A stretch of DNA of 20,284 nt from a virus (IMGVR_UViG_3300042868_000026:1-20284), one strand, 5' to 3'; positions 7,768 to 16,845 are shown, numbered from the stretch's first letter. Translations and numbers: made by a program. The notes: a model not told the origin generated them from the letters alone.

Positions 7768-9396
7768 ATGGCTGAACTTCCACGCTACCAACCAACTGGC
7801 TATCTGCCAGCAGATGTACCACGTCTAGACTTTGCTAATCTCAAAGAGTCTGTAGCCATGACTCAAGGGATTAGCGCTGCATTAGACCGCTTATCTAGCT
7901 TTGCTTTTAAAGAGGCAGAAGAAAAAGCAAGACGTGAAGGTATGCAATGGGCGCCAGAAAATGCACCAACCCCAGAGCAAGTGTTGGCCGCAAAGGATGA
8001 CCCAGACGCTTTACAAAAGTTGTTTGCAAAGCCTGGCACAGTCTTTGGCGATGCAGCCAGAAAGGTTCAAGCCATTCAATTAAGAACTGAACTTGAATCA
8101 ATTGGAAGACAAAAACTAGCAGAATTAAGTATTAAATCAGAAAAAGAGGGATACACTCTTGACCAAATTCAAAAAGAAACCAAAGCATTAACTAATGGAT
8201 ACGCTAGAGCTATAAGCGCTGTAGACGCAGAAGAGGGTTCTAGGTTCAGAGCATCCATATCTATGGTTGGAAGTTCTCTTATTGCTACTGCTGCAAAAAA
8301 GTTTGAAAATACTTTGGTTGAACAAAGGGCAGCGCTTGTAACAGAGCATTTGGCATCAACACCAGTAACCCTTGCAAACCATATTAAAACAGTATCTGAT
8401 CCAGTAGAATTGCAAGCATTAATAAATGCCGAATTTGAAAAGGCACTTTCAGCTGCTGGATCTGTAAACATTCCAGGATTTGTAAAAGAAAAAGCACAAG
8501 ACTTTGAAAAATTTAAACTTAATGCAATTATTGAATATGCAATTAGTAAAGATTTTGCGCCAACAGAGATAGACGGATACAGAAGATTAATTACTAGAGA
8601 TTATGGAAAATTATCTGAGGTAATGAAAAAAGTAAACCTTGACAAATTAAAAACTCAATGGTTAGAAAAAACTGGCAACATTATTGAGGCAAATAATAAA
8701 ACAAATAGTTTAGCTCTTGCTGTAAATCAAGATAAAGTAAATCAATATTTAGAAGATGCTTATAGTGGGAAAATAGGTAGCCAAGATGCTTATCGTAAAA
8801 TAAAGGCATTAAACGTAATTCTTCCAGATAGCCAAATGAAAGCATTGCTTTCTGGAGAAGGCGCTGGAGCTGCACCAAAAGAATTTGGTAATTATGAATC
8901 AATGACTCAGCGTGGATTGCTTGGAGAAAATGAAATAAATAATCTTGCCGAAAAAGGAAAGATGAGTTGGTCTCAAGCAAACAAACTTAAACAACAAGCT
9001 CGAAATCCAGATCTACAAATGAGGGATGCATCAACTTATGGAAGGTCTGCCGTTGGCGCACCAGGAGAAATGACGTTTGGATTTGGATATGAAAAAGGAA
9101 GAAACGAAAGACTGCAAGGGCAGTTGCGTTTACAAAAATATGAGGCATTGCAAACTGGCAAACCATTTGATCCAATGCAAGTAATGATAGAACTTGTTAA
9201 AAAAGATAATGCTACAGAAGAACATAAAAAATATGAACTTGAATTAAAAGATTTTAAAGATAGATTAGAAAGACAAAGAATTAAATTTGAGGAACATAGA
9301 ATTTATACAAAAGAAGATTTAAAAGACCTTGGTAAAAGAGAAATAGAAATCTTGCTTGATATGCAGTCTAAATTAAAAAGGGATAAGGATCAGTAA
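7768..9396 (+). CDS. Internal virion protein, gp15-position
   Basis: The 542-residue protein begins with MAELPRYQPTGYLPADVPRL, like other podovirus internal virion proteins at this position, and is almost entirely helical and charged afterwards. The last 50 residues are very rich in Lys, Glu, Arg and Asp and probably form a coiled coil. No catalytic motif is visible. T7 gp15 is larger (747 aa). By position it should be part of the internal core or ejection channel. The first ~300 nt have composition like neighbouring genes, but from about 8080 most of the gene is far more A-rich (60-nt counts of 22-30% GC in several places against about 50% near 7921). The stop overlaps the next ATG as TAATG. 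Confidence 0.8.
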   Translation: MAELPRYQPTGYLPADVPRLDFANLKESVAMTQGISAALDRLSSFAFKEAEEKARREGMQWAPENAPTPEQVLAAKDDPDALQKLFAKPGTVFGDAARKVQAIQLRTELESIGRQKLAELSIKSEKEGYTLDQIQKETKALTNGYARAISAVDAEEGSRFRASISMVGSSLIATAAKKFENTLVEQRAALVTEHLASTPVTLANHIKTVSDPVELQALINAEFEKALSAAGSVNIPGFVKEKAQDFEKFKLNAIIEYAISKDFAPTEIDGYRRLITRDYGKLSEVMKKVNLDKLKTQWLEKTGNIIEANNKTNSLALAVNQDKVNQYLEDAYSGKIGSQDAYRKIKALNVILPDSQMKALLSGEGAGAAPKEFGNYESMTQRGLLGENEINNLAEKGKMSWSQANKLKQQARNPDLQMRDASTYGRSAVGAPGEMTFGFGYEKGRNERLQGQLRLQKYEALQTGKPFDPMQVMIELVKKDNATEEHKKYELELKDFKDRLERQRIKFEEHRIYTKEDLKDLGKREIEILLDMQSKLKRDKDQ

Positions 9397-11504
9397 TGAT
9401 TGAGGATCGTTTTGCAGATTTAATTAGACATAGCTATCAGTTGCCAATTGAAGAAGAGCAACCTCAAGATACTATGCTTGCGGCTGGGCCAATAACGTCT
9501 GACGTTCCGCAAACTGGGGTTCGTCTTGGTAGAGCTGGTGTTACTCCTCAACAATCCGCAAAAGCTGGTGGATTGGATAAACCAGCAATTGCTTTATTAG
9601 ACACATTGGCTGGCGCTTTACGAGGCGCTACAGGCGCTGCAATTGGTTTGCCTGGTGATATACGCTCTATCGTTGACATGATTAACCAAGAGGGCGCAGA
9701 GGCCGTAATGGGAAAGCGTATGTTCCCAACTTCTGAAGAGGTTTTGCAAAGCAATATATTGCCACCAGTTATACCAGCTGGCGCACCAAATGCAACAGAG
9801 CGCCAAAAGACAGTTGATATAGCACAGAAGGTTGGAGAGTTCTTGCCAGCACCAGGCTTATTGGATGTGCCAAAGGTAGTTAAGGGTGCAACTAAAGCAG
9901 TACAAGCTACCAAGGGTATGCCAGTAGGCATGAGTACGCAGATGGTTGGCGAAGGTGTTAGTGAGCTTGGATTCTACTCAGCAGCTAAAGAGGCTGTAGA
10001 TGCTATCCAGCAACCAAAGGGAACTGGCGAGCAATTCCTAAAGCAGATTGAAAAGACTCCCGGAGTTAAGCCAGATGAGATTAAGTGGACAGGTTTGGAT
10101 GATTTCTTGAAGTCTAAGAAAACAGTTACTAAGGCTGAGGTTCAAGAGTACCTAGATAAGAATAGAGTTGAGATTAAAGAAGTGCAGCTAGGCGGCCCAC
10201 AGCCTGATCCAACATTTAGGCAAATTGAGCCTGATTTATGGGAGTCTAATGTAGGCAATATTTACAAGCAAGGATCCGATGATTTTACATTTATAGTTGG
10301 TGGTGAAGGTCAAATGTATTATTTTAATTCTTTTGATGAAGCCGCTAGTTTTGCTAAAGACTTTGCCAAAACAGAAGTGGGTAAAGAGTTTGCTGATAAT
10401 ACTAAGTTCTCCCAATACACCTTACCGGGTGGTAAAAACTATCGTGAGATATTGCTGACCTTGCCACAAAAGCCGAGCAAGTTTGAGCTAGTTGATGCTA
10501 AAGGAATAAAAATGTCAGGTCAGTTTGATAACCAGGCTGACGCTCAAAAATTTATAGATGACTTTAGTGTTTCTGGTGGAATGTTTGAAAAAAATAAACC
10601 AAACATTGTTGCAGTCGGAGATAAAAATACACAGTTTAAATCAAAACATTTTGACCAGCCAAATATCTTAGCCCATATGCGAGTCAATGACCGCGTAGAT
10701 GCTGACGGCAAGAAAGTGTTATTTGTTGAAGAGGTGCAGTCTGATTGGCATCAAACTGGGCGCAAAAGGGGATACAAAAATCTAGATGTTGAAAAACAGA
10801 TTCTTGACATTGAAGAACAAATGTCAAATCTAGCTGATATTAGAGACCCAGTAACAAATCAAATTGTTAATGAACAAGAGTTTTCTGCTTTATGGCGCAA
10901 AAAAGATGAGCTTTTAAAGCAAATGGGAACTGTACCAGATGCCCCATTTAAAACCACATGGCATGAACTTGCCCTCAAACGTGCTATCCAACTTGCATCA
11001 GAAGGCGGCTATGACCGAGTAGCGTTTACTACTGGCAAGACTCAGGCTGAACGCTACGACTTGAGCAAGCAGATTAGTGAAGTACATTTAAGCGGTACAG
11101 ACTTGGTTGCTTACGATAAAAATGGTGATACTGTTATCAAGCAAACTGGGGTTACAAAAGACAACCTTGCTGATTACATTGGTAAAGAACCAGCCCAAAA
11201 ACTTTTAGATCAAAAGCCACAAGGCACATTGCGCTCTATATCAGGAGTTGACCTCCAAGTTGGTGGTGAAGGCATGAAAGGCTTTTACGACACAATCCTA
11301 CCTAAGTTTTTAGACAAGTACGCTAAGAAGTGGGATGCTAAAACAAGTCAAATGAATATGTTTATTTCTCCTAGAGATGGTTCTGTTCAAATCCAATACA
11401 TTGACGTTACCCCTAAAATGAAAAAATCTGTTTTAACTAAAGGTCAACCATTATTTGCTGTAGGTGGAGCTGGCGCTGCAATGCAACAAGAGGATAATAA
11501 ATAA
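9396..11504 (+). CDS. Ejection-type virion protein with large enzyme-like domain of unknown activity
   Basis: The 702-residue protein sits among the internal virion genes, with TAATG overlaps on both sides. Residues 1-205 are low in motifs, with an Ala/Gly/Pro-rich hydrophobic part (about 66-90). A large conserved-looking module spans about 209-692. It starts at GTGEQFL (209) with EIKWTGLDDFL and contains EEVQSDWH (445-452), PDAPFKTTWHE (514-524), AFTTGK (543-548), GMKGFYD (626-632) and a closing 'TPKMKKSVLTKGQPLF'. I recall this motif set from large polyvalent phage proteins but cannot name its fold or reaction. Conserved Glu, Gln, Asp, His, Trp and Lys look catalytic. There is no HExxH and no lysozyme or transglycosylase motif that I can see. 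It may be an effector delivered into the host with the DNA. Confidence 0.8.
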   Translation: MIEDRFADLIRHSYQLPIEEEQPQDTMLAAGPITSDVPQTGVRLGRAGVTPQQSAKAGGLDKPAIALLDTLAGALRGATGAAIGLPGDIRSIVDMINQEGAEAVMGKRMFPTSEEVLQSNILPPVIPAGAPNATERQKTVDIAQKVGEFLPAPGLLDVPKVVKGATKAVQATKGMPVGMSTQMVGEGVSELGFYSAAKEAVDAIQQPKGTGEQFLKQIEKTPGVKPDEIKWTGLDDFLKSKKTVTKAEVQEYLDKNRVEIKEVQLGGPQPDPTFRQIEPDLWESNVGNIYKQGSDDFTFIVGGEGQMYYFNSFDEAASFAKDFAKTEVGKEFADNTKFSQYTLPGGKNYREILLTLPQKPSKFELVDAKGIKMSGQFDNQADAQKFIDDFSVSGGMFEKNKPNIVAVGDKNTQFKSKHFDQPNILAHMRVNDRVDADGKKVLFVEEVQSDWHQTGRKRGYKNLDVEKQILDIEEQMSNLADIRDPVTNQIVNEQEFSALWRKKDELLKQMGTVPDAPFKTTWHELALKRAIQLASEGGYDRVAFTTGKTQAERYDLSKQISEVHLSGTDLVAYDKNGDTVIKQTGVTKDNLADYIGKEPAQKLLDQKPQGTLRSISGVDLQVGGEGMKGFYDTILPKFLDKYAKKWDAKTSQMNMFISPRDGSVQIQYIDVTPKMKKSVLTKGQPLFAVGGAGAAMQQEDNK

Positions 11505-14431
11505 TGTCTATAAAGCCACTAAACGAGCGGTTAGATGAACTAGACTCTGCTGAAAAAGATGTTGCTGAGTTGCCAATGAAAATATCGGCAACTGAAGATT
11601 CCTTTCCTAGTGCTGAAGAACCTCCTCAATTTGAACCAGTACAAGTTGCCGGTCTAAAAGACCTAAAAAATCTAGGTAATATTTTTAAGCCAAGCAAAAA
11701 GTCTGAGCGCCCTTTAATTAAAAAAGGAAAAGAACAGGAGACTGTTGGGCCATATCAGGTTATGCCAGAGGCTACCCCAGAAAAGGTTGAGAAGATTTTA
11801 GAAGAGGCACCATCAATGCCAGTTACTGGCAAGCCATCTCCTACATCGGCAGAGGTTGCAGCTGGTGTACCAGAGACCGCATTTAATCTAGACTTGATTA
11901 AAGATGATGATGGTGTAAAACAATTTATTGAGGCTACTGCTAGAGCCTATGGCGCAGACAAAATAGAAAAAGTTAGCTATAAAGAAATAGCAACCAAGGT
12001 TTCTGCTGAAGGATATGATGAGGCTTTCTTAGCCAGAATTCTTAATCCATTAGAGGCCACCAAAGCAAACCCTAGCGATGCTTACAAAATGTTATTAGCA
12101 TTAACAGATGCTGGTAAAAGAGCGTATGACCTTGGAGTTAAAGTAAAAGCTGCTGCTGGAAATGGAACATTAAATCCTGATCTAGCAAGTGAATTTCAAC
12201 AAGCTGTTGCATTAGAAGGGTCATTGCTTAAAGCAGCAAGAGGCCGTCAGGCTGATATTGCAAGAACACTTGGTATATTTTCTGAGGCAAGACAATCAAC
12301 CGCAGAAAGAGGCAACGCTCTTAATGCAATTATGAATGAAACTGGTGGGATTAAATCAGTACATGATTTTGCAACAAAATATATTGCATTAGATTCTCGA
12401 TCAAGTAGGGCTGAAATGGCAGCATCTGGTTATGCAAGTGATTGGAAAGGTATGCTTGGTAGGGTTACAGATATCGTAATGACTACATGGATTAATGGCA
12501 TATTGTCCAGCCCAATAACACACGCTAAAAACATTGCTGGTAATACATTTTTTGGAGCATATCAAATACCAGAGCGTTTAGTTGCATCTGGCATTGGCAA
12601 GGTTAGGAATCTTCTTTTCCCTGGTGGAGAAACTGGTATTCAATTAAACGAAATACAAGCCCACGCAATTAGTTTTGTTACGTCTCCAAGAGAGGCTTTT
12701 GAAATAGGTTACAGAGCTTTTGTAAACAATACCCCAACCGATCCATTTACAAAGATTGAGTCTGCTAGATATAACAGAGATCCATTTGCAATCTCTGCTG
12801 AAACTGAGTTTGGCAAAACAATGGAAAAGGCTTTGCAGTTGTATGGTTCATTTGTAACTATACCAGGCAGAGCTTTAATGGCAGAAGATGAAGTTTTTAA
12901 AGCAATGGGATTTAGAAATCACATAAACATTTTGTCTACTCGTGAAGGTAACAAACTATTTGAAGAGCTTATTAAAAAAGGTGTTGATCCAGACACCGCA
13001 GCTAAACAAGCAGAATCTTTAACAATTTCTCTTCAAGCCAACCCTACAGATGAGCTTATGCAAGCAGCAACAGCAGAAGCAAGGGTGTTGACATTTACGA
13101 AGGAGTTAGAAGGTTTCTTGGGAGAAACAGCCCGGTTAACCCAAAGTCCTTTGATAAAAATATTTGTTCCATTTATTAGAACACCAACCAATATCATGCT
13201 GGAAACATTAAGCAGAACACCGCTTGGTGTTTTAAGTCCAAAGTTTATTAGCGACATTAAAGCTGGTGGAATACAAAGTGATACAGCAATGGCAAAGGTT
13301 GGACTTGGTTCTCTTGTCATGTATTCTGTAGCAGCTGGGCCACTAGAAGGAAAGTTAACTGGATATGGTCCAATGAGAACAGGAGACAAGCAAGTTCTAG
13401 AGGGCAACGGATGGCAACAGTTTAGCTATGTCTTAAGAAGAGACCAGGTAAGCGATGAAAGAATTAAAGAGTACGAAAAGTTAACAAAGGTTAGCGTATC
13501 AAAAGATAAGGTTTATATAAGCTATGCTGGCTTAGAGCCATTGGCATCCATGATTGCAATTGCTGCAAGCATTGGAGAATACTCAATGCAAAACCCAAGT
13601 GAAGAAGATATGGTCAAAATCTTTACTGGTGGAACAATGGGTCTATACAACTACATGAGTGAACAGCCTATGCTTAAAGGCATAAGCGAATTTATGAAGA
13701 TGATGAAATCTTCAGCCACAGAAGAAGAAAAATCTTTATTTAACATAATGTCTAATATGTCAAGACAGGCAACTAGCGTTCTTATTGGAGGCAGTCCTCT
13801 CGGTATACACAGTTCATTTGTGGCAAACGTAGAGCGCTTTATTAATCCAGAAAAATCTTTGGTTATGGTGGCCTCATCTCCTTTAGAAGAGAATCCTTTT
13901 AATGGAATAAAGAAAGGTGCGCTGTTAGCTCTTGGTGATGCTATGGCAAGAAACCCATTAACGTCTGATTTACTTCCTCCACAAATAGACCCATTAACTG
14001 GAATTACTAAAAAAACAGGCGAGGGTAATTGGAACGAAACATTTAATCCATTTAAAACATCAGAGGGTAAAGACAGCCCAGCGCACATGATTTATGCCCA
14101 GTTTCGTCTGCCAATGTATTTTCCAGCCAAACAAATAAATGGGGTGCCTTTAAATGATGAGCAATATACAAGGCTTATTGAGCTGGCAACAAAAGGGAAT
14201 AAGATTGAAAAGGGCTTGGTAATGCTTGCCAATGATCCAAACTTTATTGCATATGCAAGAGAAACAAACAACCCTAATGCTGGTTTTGCCAAAGCCCAGG
14301 GAATAGTACAAAGGGTTGCTGAGTCTGCCTATGCGGAGGCCAGAAAGATATTAATTATGGAAGATTCTAGTTTGCGGATGGATATCGGTGATGTCAAAAA
14401 ACTAGAGCAATCTGAAGGTAAATTTAGGTAG
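11504..14431 (+). CDS. Large internal virion/polyvalent protein, LPD38-like
   Basis: The 975-residue protein takes the place of T7 gp16, the large ejection protein. Residues 1-150 are acidic, Pro/Glu/Lys-rich and probably disordered. The rest is helical, with the segments WINGILSSPITHAKN (starting at W329) and PFIRTPTNIMLETLSRTP (556-573). Those two segments are what I associate with LPD38-type large polyvalent proteins of phages. Hydrophobic patches (around residues 600-615 and 680-695) could enter membranes. The N-terminal transglycosylase of T7 gp16 is not visible. The start is the ATG of a TAATG overlap. The gene ends with tandem stops TAGTAG. Confidence 0.82.
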   Translation: MSIKPLNERLDELDSAEKDVAELPMKISATEDSFPSAEEPPQFEPVQVAGLKDLKNLGNIFKPSKKSERPLIKKGKEQETVGPYQVMPEATPEKVEKILEEAPSMPVTGKPSPTSAEVAAGVPETAFNLDLIKDDDGVKQFIEATARAYGADKIEKVSYKEIATKVSAEGYDEAFLARILNPLEATKANPSDAYKMLLALTDAGKRAYDLGVKVKAAAGNGTLNPDLASEFQQAVALEGSLLKAARGRQADIARTLGIFSEARQSTAERGNALNAIMNETGGIKSVHDFATKYIALDSRSSRAEMAASGYASDWKGMLGRVTDIVMTTWINGILSSPITHAKNIAGNTFFGAYQIPERLVASGIGKVRNLLFPGGETGIQLNEIQAHAISFVTSPREAFEIGYRAFVNNTPTDPFTKIESARYNRDPFAISAETEFGKTMEKALQLYGSFVTIPGRALMAEDEVFKAMGFRNHINILSTREGNKLFEELIKKGVDPDTAAKQAESLTISLQANPTDELMQAATAEARVLTFTKELEGFLGETARLTQSPLIKIFVPFIRTPTNIMLETLSRTPLGVLSPKFISDIKAGGIQSDTAMAKVGLGSLVMYSVAAGPLEGKLTGYGPMRTGDKQVLEGNGWQQFSYVLRRDQVSDERIKEYEKLTKVSVSKDKVYISYAGLEPLASMIAIAASIGEYSMQNPSEEDMVKIFTGGTMGLYNYMSEQPMLKGISEFMKMMKSSATEEEKSLFNIMSNMSRQATSVLIGGSPLGIHSSFVANVERFINPEKSLVMVASSPLEENPFNGIKKGALLALGDAMARNPLTSDLLPPQIDPLTGITKKTGEGNWNETFNPFKTSEGKDSPAHMIYAQFRLPMYFPAKQINGVPLNDEQYTRLIELATKGNKIEKGLVMLANDPNFIAYARETNNPNAGFAKAQGIVQRVAESAYAEARKILIMEDSSLRMDIGDVKKLEQSEGKFR

Positions 14432-14433
14432 TA

Positions 14434-14451
14434 GATTTTTATTGAAAAATC
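14434..14451 (+). other. Short AT-rich hairpin before the tail fibre gene
   Basis: GATTTTT (14434-14440) and AAAAATC (14445-14451) are perfect inverted repeats around ATTG in the 40-nt gap before the fibre gene. With one G-C pair it is weak and has no T tail on the + strand, so it is not convincing as a terminator. AGGG at 14461-14464 is the likely ribosome site of the fibre gene. Confidence 0.35.
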
Positions 14452-14471
14452 AATTAGATTAGGGAAATATT

Positions 14472-15995
14472 ATGGCTGATTATGCGATATCTAACGTAGC
14501 AAGACGAGTGGTCTACACCAATACTGGTGTCGGGCCATACTCGTTTACGTTTGAAGTTCTTGCCAATACCGATATCGCTGTATATCGCGGCAGTACATTA
14601 CTGACTCTGACCACAGATTACACAGTAATTATCAACGCTAACGGCACAGGCTCAGTTACCTTGGTTGTCGCTGGCACAGGCAATATTACGATTGTTGGCT
14701 CAAGAGCAATTCAACGCACTAGCGACTATACGACAGGCGGTGACTTGTTCGCCAGCACCCTTAATACTGACCTAGACTCCCAGACCATCTACGCACAGCA
14801 AGTCGCTGAGACCGCAGAGCGTGGTCTCAAGGCTCCAGTAACAGATCCAACAGATATCGCAATGACCTTACCAGCTAAGGCATCTCGTGCTGGCAAGACC
14901 CTTGCGTTTGATGCAAACGGCAACCCAGTAGTTGGTGAGGATATTGGTAACTGGCGAGGCAACTGGGCAGCTGGTACATCATACACAGTTCGTGACCTAG
15001 TTAAAGACTCCAGCAACTACAACGTCTATCGTTGCAATACAGCCCATACTTCTACTGGCACAACTCCAATTAGCTCTAACGCTGATTCTGCTAAGTGGGA
15101 TTTAGTTGTTGATGCATCTAGCGCAGCAGCATCTGCTGTATTAGCTGAAGAGTGGGCTAGTAAAATTACTGGTCAAGTTGCATCCACAGATTATTCATCA
15201 AAGGCTTATGCTATTGGTGGAACTGGTGTAACGAATGCTGCTGGAGCTGCTAAAGAATGGGCTATTAAAACCAGCGGAACAGTTGATGGCACAGAATATT
15301 CTGCCAAGAAATACTCTACAGACTCTGCTGCATCTGCTGTATTAGCAAACGATTGGGCTACCAAGACAAGTGGTGCGGTAGCTGGTGGAGAGTTCTCCGC
15401 TAAGTATCACGCTCAAGCCGCATCGACATCAGCATCAAGCGCAAGCACATCTGCCAGCAATGCATCAACATCCGCTACCAACGCAGCATCAAGCGCAGCA
15501 TCTGCTTTAGCAGCATTAGATGAATTTACTGATACTTACTTAGGTGCGTTTTCTACTGACCCAACTTTAGACAATGATGGCAATGCGTTATCTGCTGGCG
15601 ATCTATATTTCAATACTGTTGCAAATCGCCTAAAGGTATACAGCGGATCTTCTTGGGCATTTGCGATTCTAGACACATCAACAGTAGTAACTAAAACAAG
15701 CGCTACTGGATCAGCTGTAATCCCATCTGGCACAACTGGAGAGCGTGATGGCTCACCAGCCAACGGATACTTTAGATACAACTCCTCGCTCGCATCCTTT
15801 GAGGGATATGTCGGTGGTGCGTGGGGCGGTGTCGGTGGCGCACAAGCCGGTGGAGTTATCTTTGAAAACTCATTAACGATTAGCTCAAACTACACACTAT
15901 CAACCAGCAAGAATGGATTGAGCGTAGGGCCAATCACGATTAACTCAGGTGTTTCTGTAACTGTACCAAGCGGACAAAGGTGGGTAATATTATGA
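14472..15995 (+). CDS. Tail fibre/adaptor with T7 gp17-like N-terminal domain
   Basis: The 507-residue protein begins like the T7 tail-fibre N-terminal domain that docks on the nozzle. MADYAISNVARRVVYT and 'YSFTFEVL' open it, followed by 'DYTV' and a 'RAIQRTSDYTTGGDL' segment with a following LNTDLD (about residues 78-100). Residues about 160-210 (WRGNWAAGTSYTVRDLV...YRCNTAHTS) look like a small carbohydrate-binding-module-type domain. Next come three repeats of 'A.EWA.K.sG.V...eYSaK.Y' (about 217-315) and an Ala/Ser stalk (about 316-350). The end, ITINSGVSVTVPSG with a C-terminal WVIL, is a normal fibre end, so it is not broken. The stop overlaps the next ATG as ATGA. It probably serves as the stem to which the proteins encoded downstream attach. 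Confidence 0.88.
   Translation: MADYAISNVARRVVYTNTGVGPYSFTFEVLANTDIAVYRGSTLLTLTTDYTVIINANGTGSVTLVVAGTGNITIVGSRAIQRTSDYTTGGDLFASTLNTDLDSQTIYAQQVAETAERGLKAPVTDPTDIAMTLPAKASRAGKTLAFDANGNPVVGEDIGNWRGNWAAGTSYTVRDLVKDSSNYNVYRCNTAHTSTGTTPISSNADSAKWDLVVDASSAAASAVLAEEWASKITGQVASTDYSSKAYAIGGTGVTNAAGAAKEWAIKTSGTVDGTEYSAKKYSTDSAASAVLANDWATKTSGAVAGGEFSAKYHAQAASTSASSASTSASNASTSATNAASSAASALAALDEFTDTYLGAFSTDPTLDNDGNALSAGDLYFNTVANRLKVYSGSSWAFAILDTSTVVTKTSATGSAVIPSGTTGERDGSPANGYFRYNSSLASFEGYVGGAWGGVGGAQAGGVIFENSLTISSNYTLSTSKNGLSVGPITINSGVSVTVPSGQRWVIL
15129..15346 (+). repeat. Direct repeat inside the tail fibre gene
   Basis: The 17-nt sequence GCATCTGCTGTATTAGC occurs at 15129-15145 and again at 15330-15346. 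The offset is 201 nt (67 codons), in frame. It marks the ends of a three-copy protein repeat with the pattern 'EWA.K.sG.V...eYSaK'. The copies probably arose by in-frame duplication and allow the fibre shaft length to change by recombination. Confidence 0.75.
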
Positions 15996-16579
15996 GTATT
16001 GTTTTAGTAGGCTCAACTAGCGGAAGTATCACACTACAAGAACCAGCCGTTGCTGGTACTACTGTATTAACCTTACCAGCCGTATCAGGAAATGTTCTTA
16101 CAGATACATCACCTAAAGCTGGTAATGTAATTCAAGTTCAAACAACTACTACGGATGGTGTTCTTAGTACAACAACTACTGGAGCACCGACTACTATTAC
16201 TAACGGTGTTCAAGTTTTTAGTTTATCTTTTACACCTATCTCTGCAACAAGCACAATTTTAATACAAACCAGCAGTATTGTTGTTCAGGAATCTACAAAC
16301 GGTGGCGATAAAAGCTGGTTAGCATTATGGAATGGAAGCACATTTATTGCAGCTACTAGTGGTCATGCTTCTTTTCATAGTTTTGCTAGTAATTTGAATG
16401 TAAGTAATTTGTCTCTTAATAATTCGTATTCAGCAGGAAATACATCAGCAAGAACAATCTCTGTTAGAGCTGGTATGGATTCTGGCGGTCACACAATTTA
16501 TGTTAATGGGAATTATTATGACAATTATACAGGCTCCAGTGCTCGTATTCAAATGACAGTTTGGGAGATAGCAGCATGA
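15992..16579 (+). CDS. Probable distal fibre / receptor-binding protein 1
   Basis: The 195-residue protein uses the ATG of an ATGA overlap with the fibre stop; an upstream GTG-containing start (15980) is less likely. It opens with VLVGSTSGSITLQEPAVAG and a following TLTLPA-like strand, a start often seen in small phage tail-fibre proteins. A beta-rich domain ends in RIQMTVWEIAA, the strand-and-'E-I' end of fibre-tip jelly-roll domains. Ser, Thr, Asn and Gly dominate. The second half is AT-rich (16/60 G+C at 16381-16440). It is followed by a small chaperone-type gene with another ATGA overlap. A receptor-binding role is inferred. Confidence 0.75.
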   Translation: MSIVLVGSTSGSITLQEPAVAGTTVLTLPAVSGNVLTDTSPKAGNVIQVQTTTTDGVLSTTTTGAPTTITNGVQVFSLSFTPISATSTILIQTSSIVVQESTNGGDKSWLALWNGSTFIAATSGHASFHSFASNLNVSNLSLNNSYSAGNTSARTISVRAGMDSGGHTIYVNGNYYDNYTGSSARIQMTVWEIAA

Positions 16580-16845
16580 TTGATGCCATATATAAACTAA
16601 ACCCATCCGTAGTTACCATTCGTGGCGATGTCGCTTACGATGCAGACGGCAACGAAGTCGCATACGATAAAGCCGCAGTTCAGGCTTATGTAGATGCTCA
16701 TGCTTATATTGCTAAACGAGCATCAGAATACCCACCCATCACCGATTACATTGATGGTGTAGTAAAGGGTAACCAAGCACAGATTGATAAATACATTGCT
16801 GACTGCTTGGCAACTAAAGCTAAGTATCCGAAGGGAGTGTCATAA
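16576..16845 (+). CDS. Small tail-fibre-associated protein, XkdW/chaperone-like (copy 1)
   Basis: The 89-residue protein overlaps the stop of the preceding fibre-tip gene by ATGA and its own stop overlaps the next gene by TAATG. The C-terminal part has RASEYPPITDYIDGVVKG and ends KAKYPKG. The pattern 'R..EYP...D..D....G.......I......KYPK' is shared with the protein at 18348-18659 and resembles XkdW-like small tail proteins. Such genes sit next to fibre genes and are thought to help fibre folding or attachment. It is much more GC-rich than its fibre-tip neighbour (34/60 G+C at 16621-16680). Confidence 0.7.
   Translation: MIDAIYKLNPSVVTIRGDVAYDADGNEVAYDKAAVQAYVDAHAYIAKRASEYPPITDYIDGVVKGNQAQIDKYIADCLATKAKYPKGVS

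Noticed and set aside
13651-14088. A 145-codon minus-strand open frame opposite the 975-aa gene
   Set aside because: Same reasons: antisense to a coherent protein, with no supporting signals.
15980-15998. Tail fibre broken by a frameshift into two genes at the ATGA overlap
   Set aside because: The 507-aa protein has a normal fibre end (SGVSVTVPSG...WVIL) and the next protein has its own docking-type start, so two genes are more likely.
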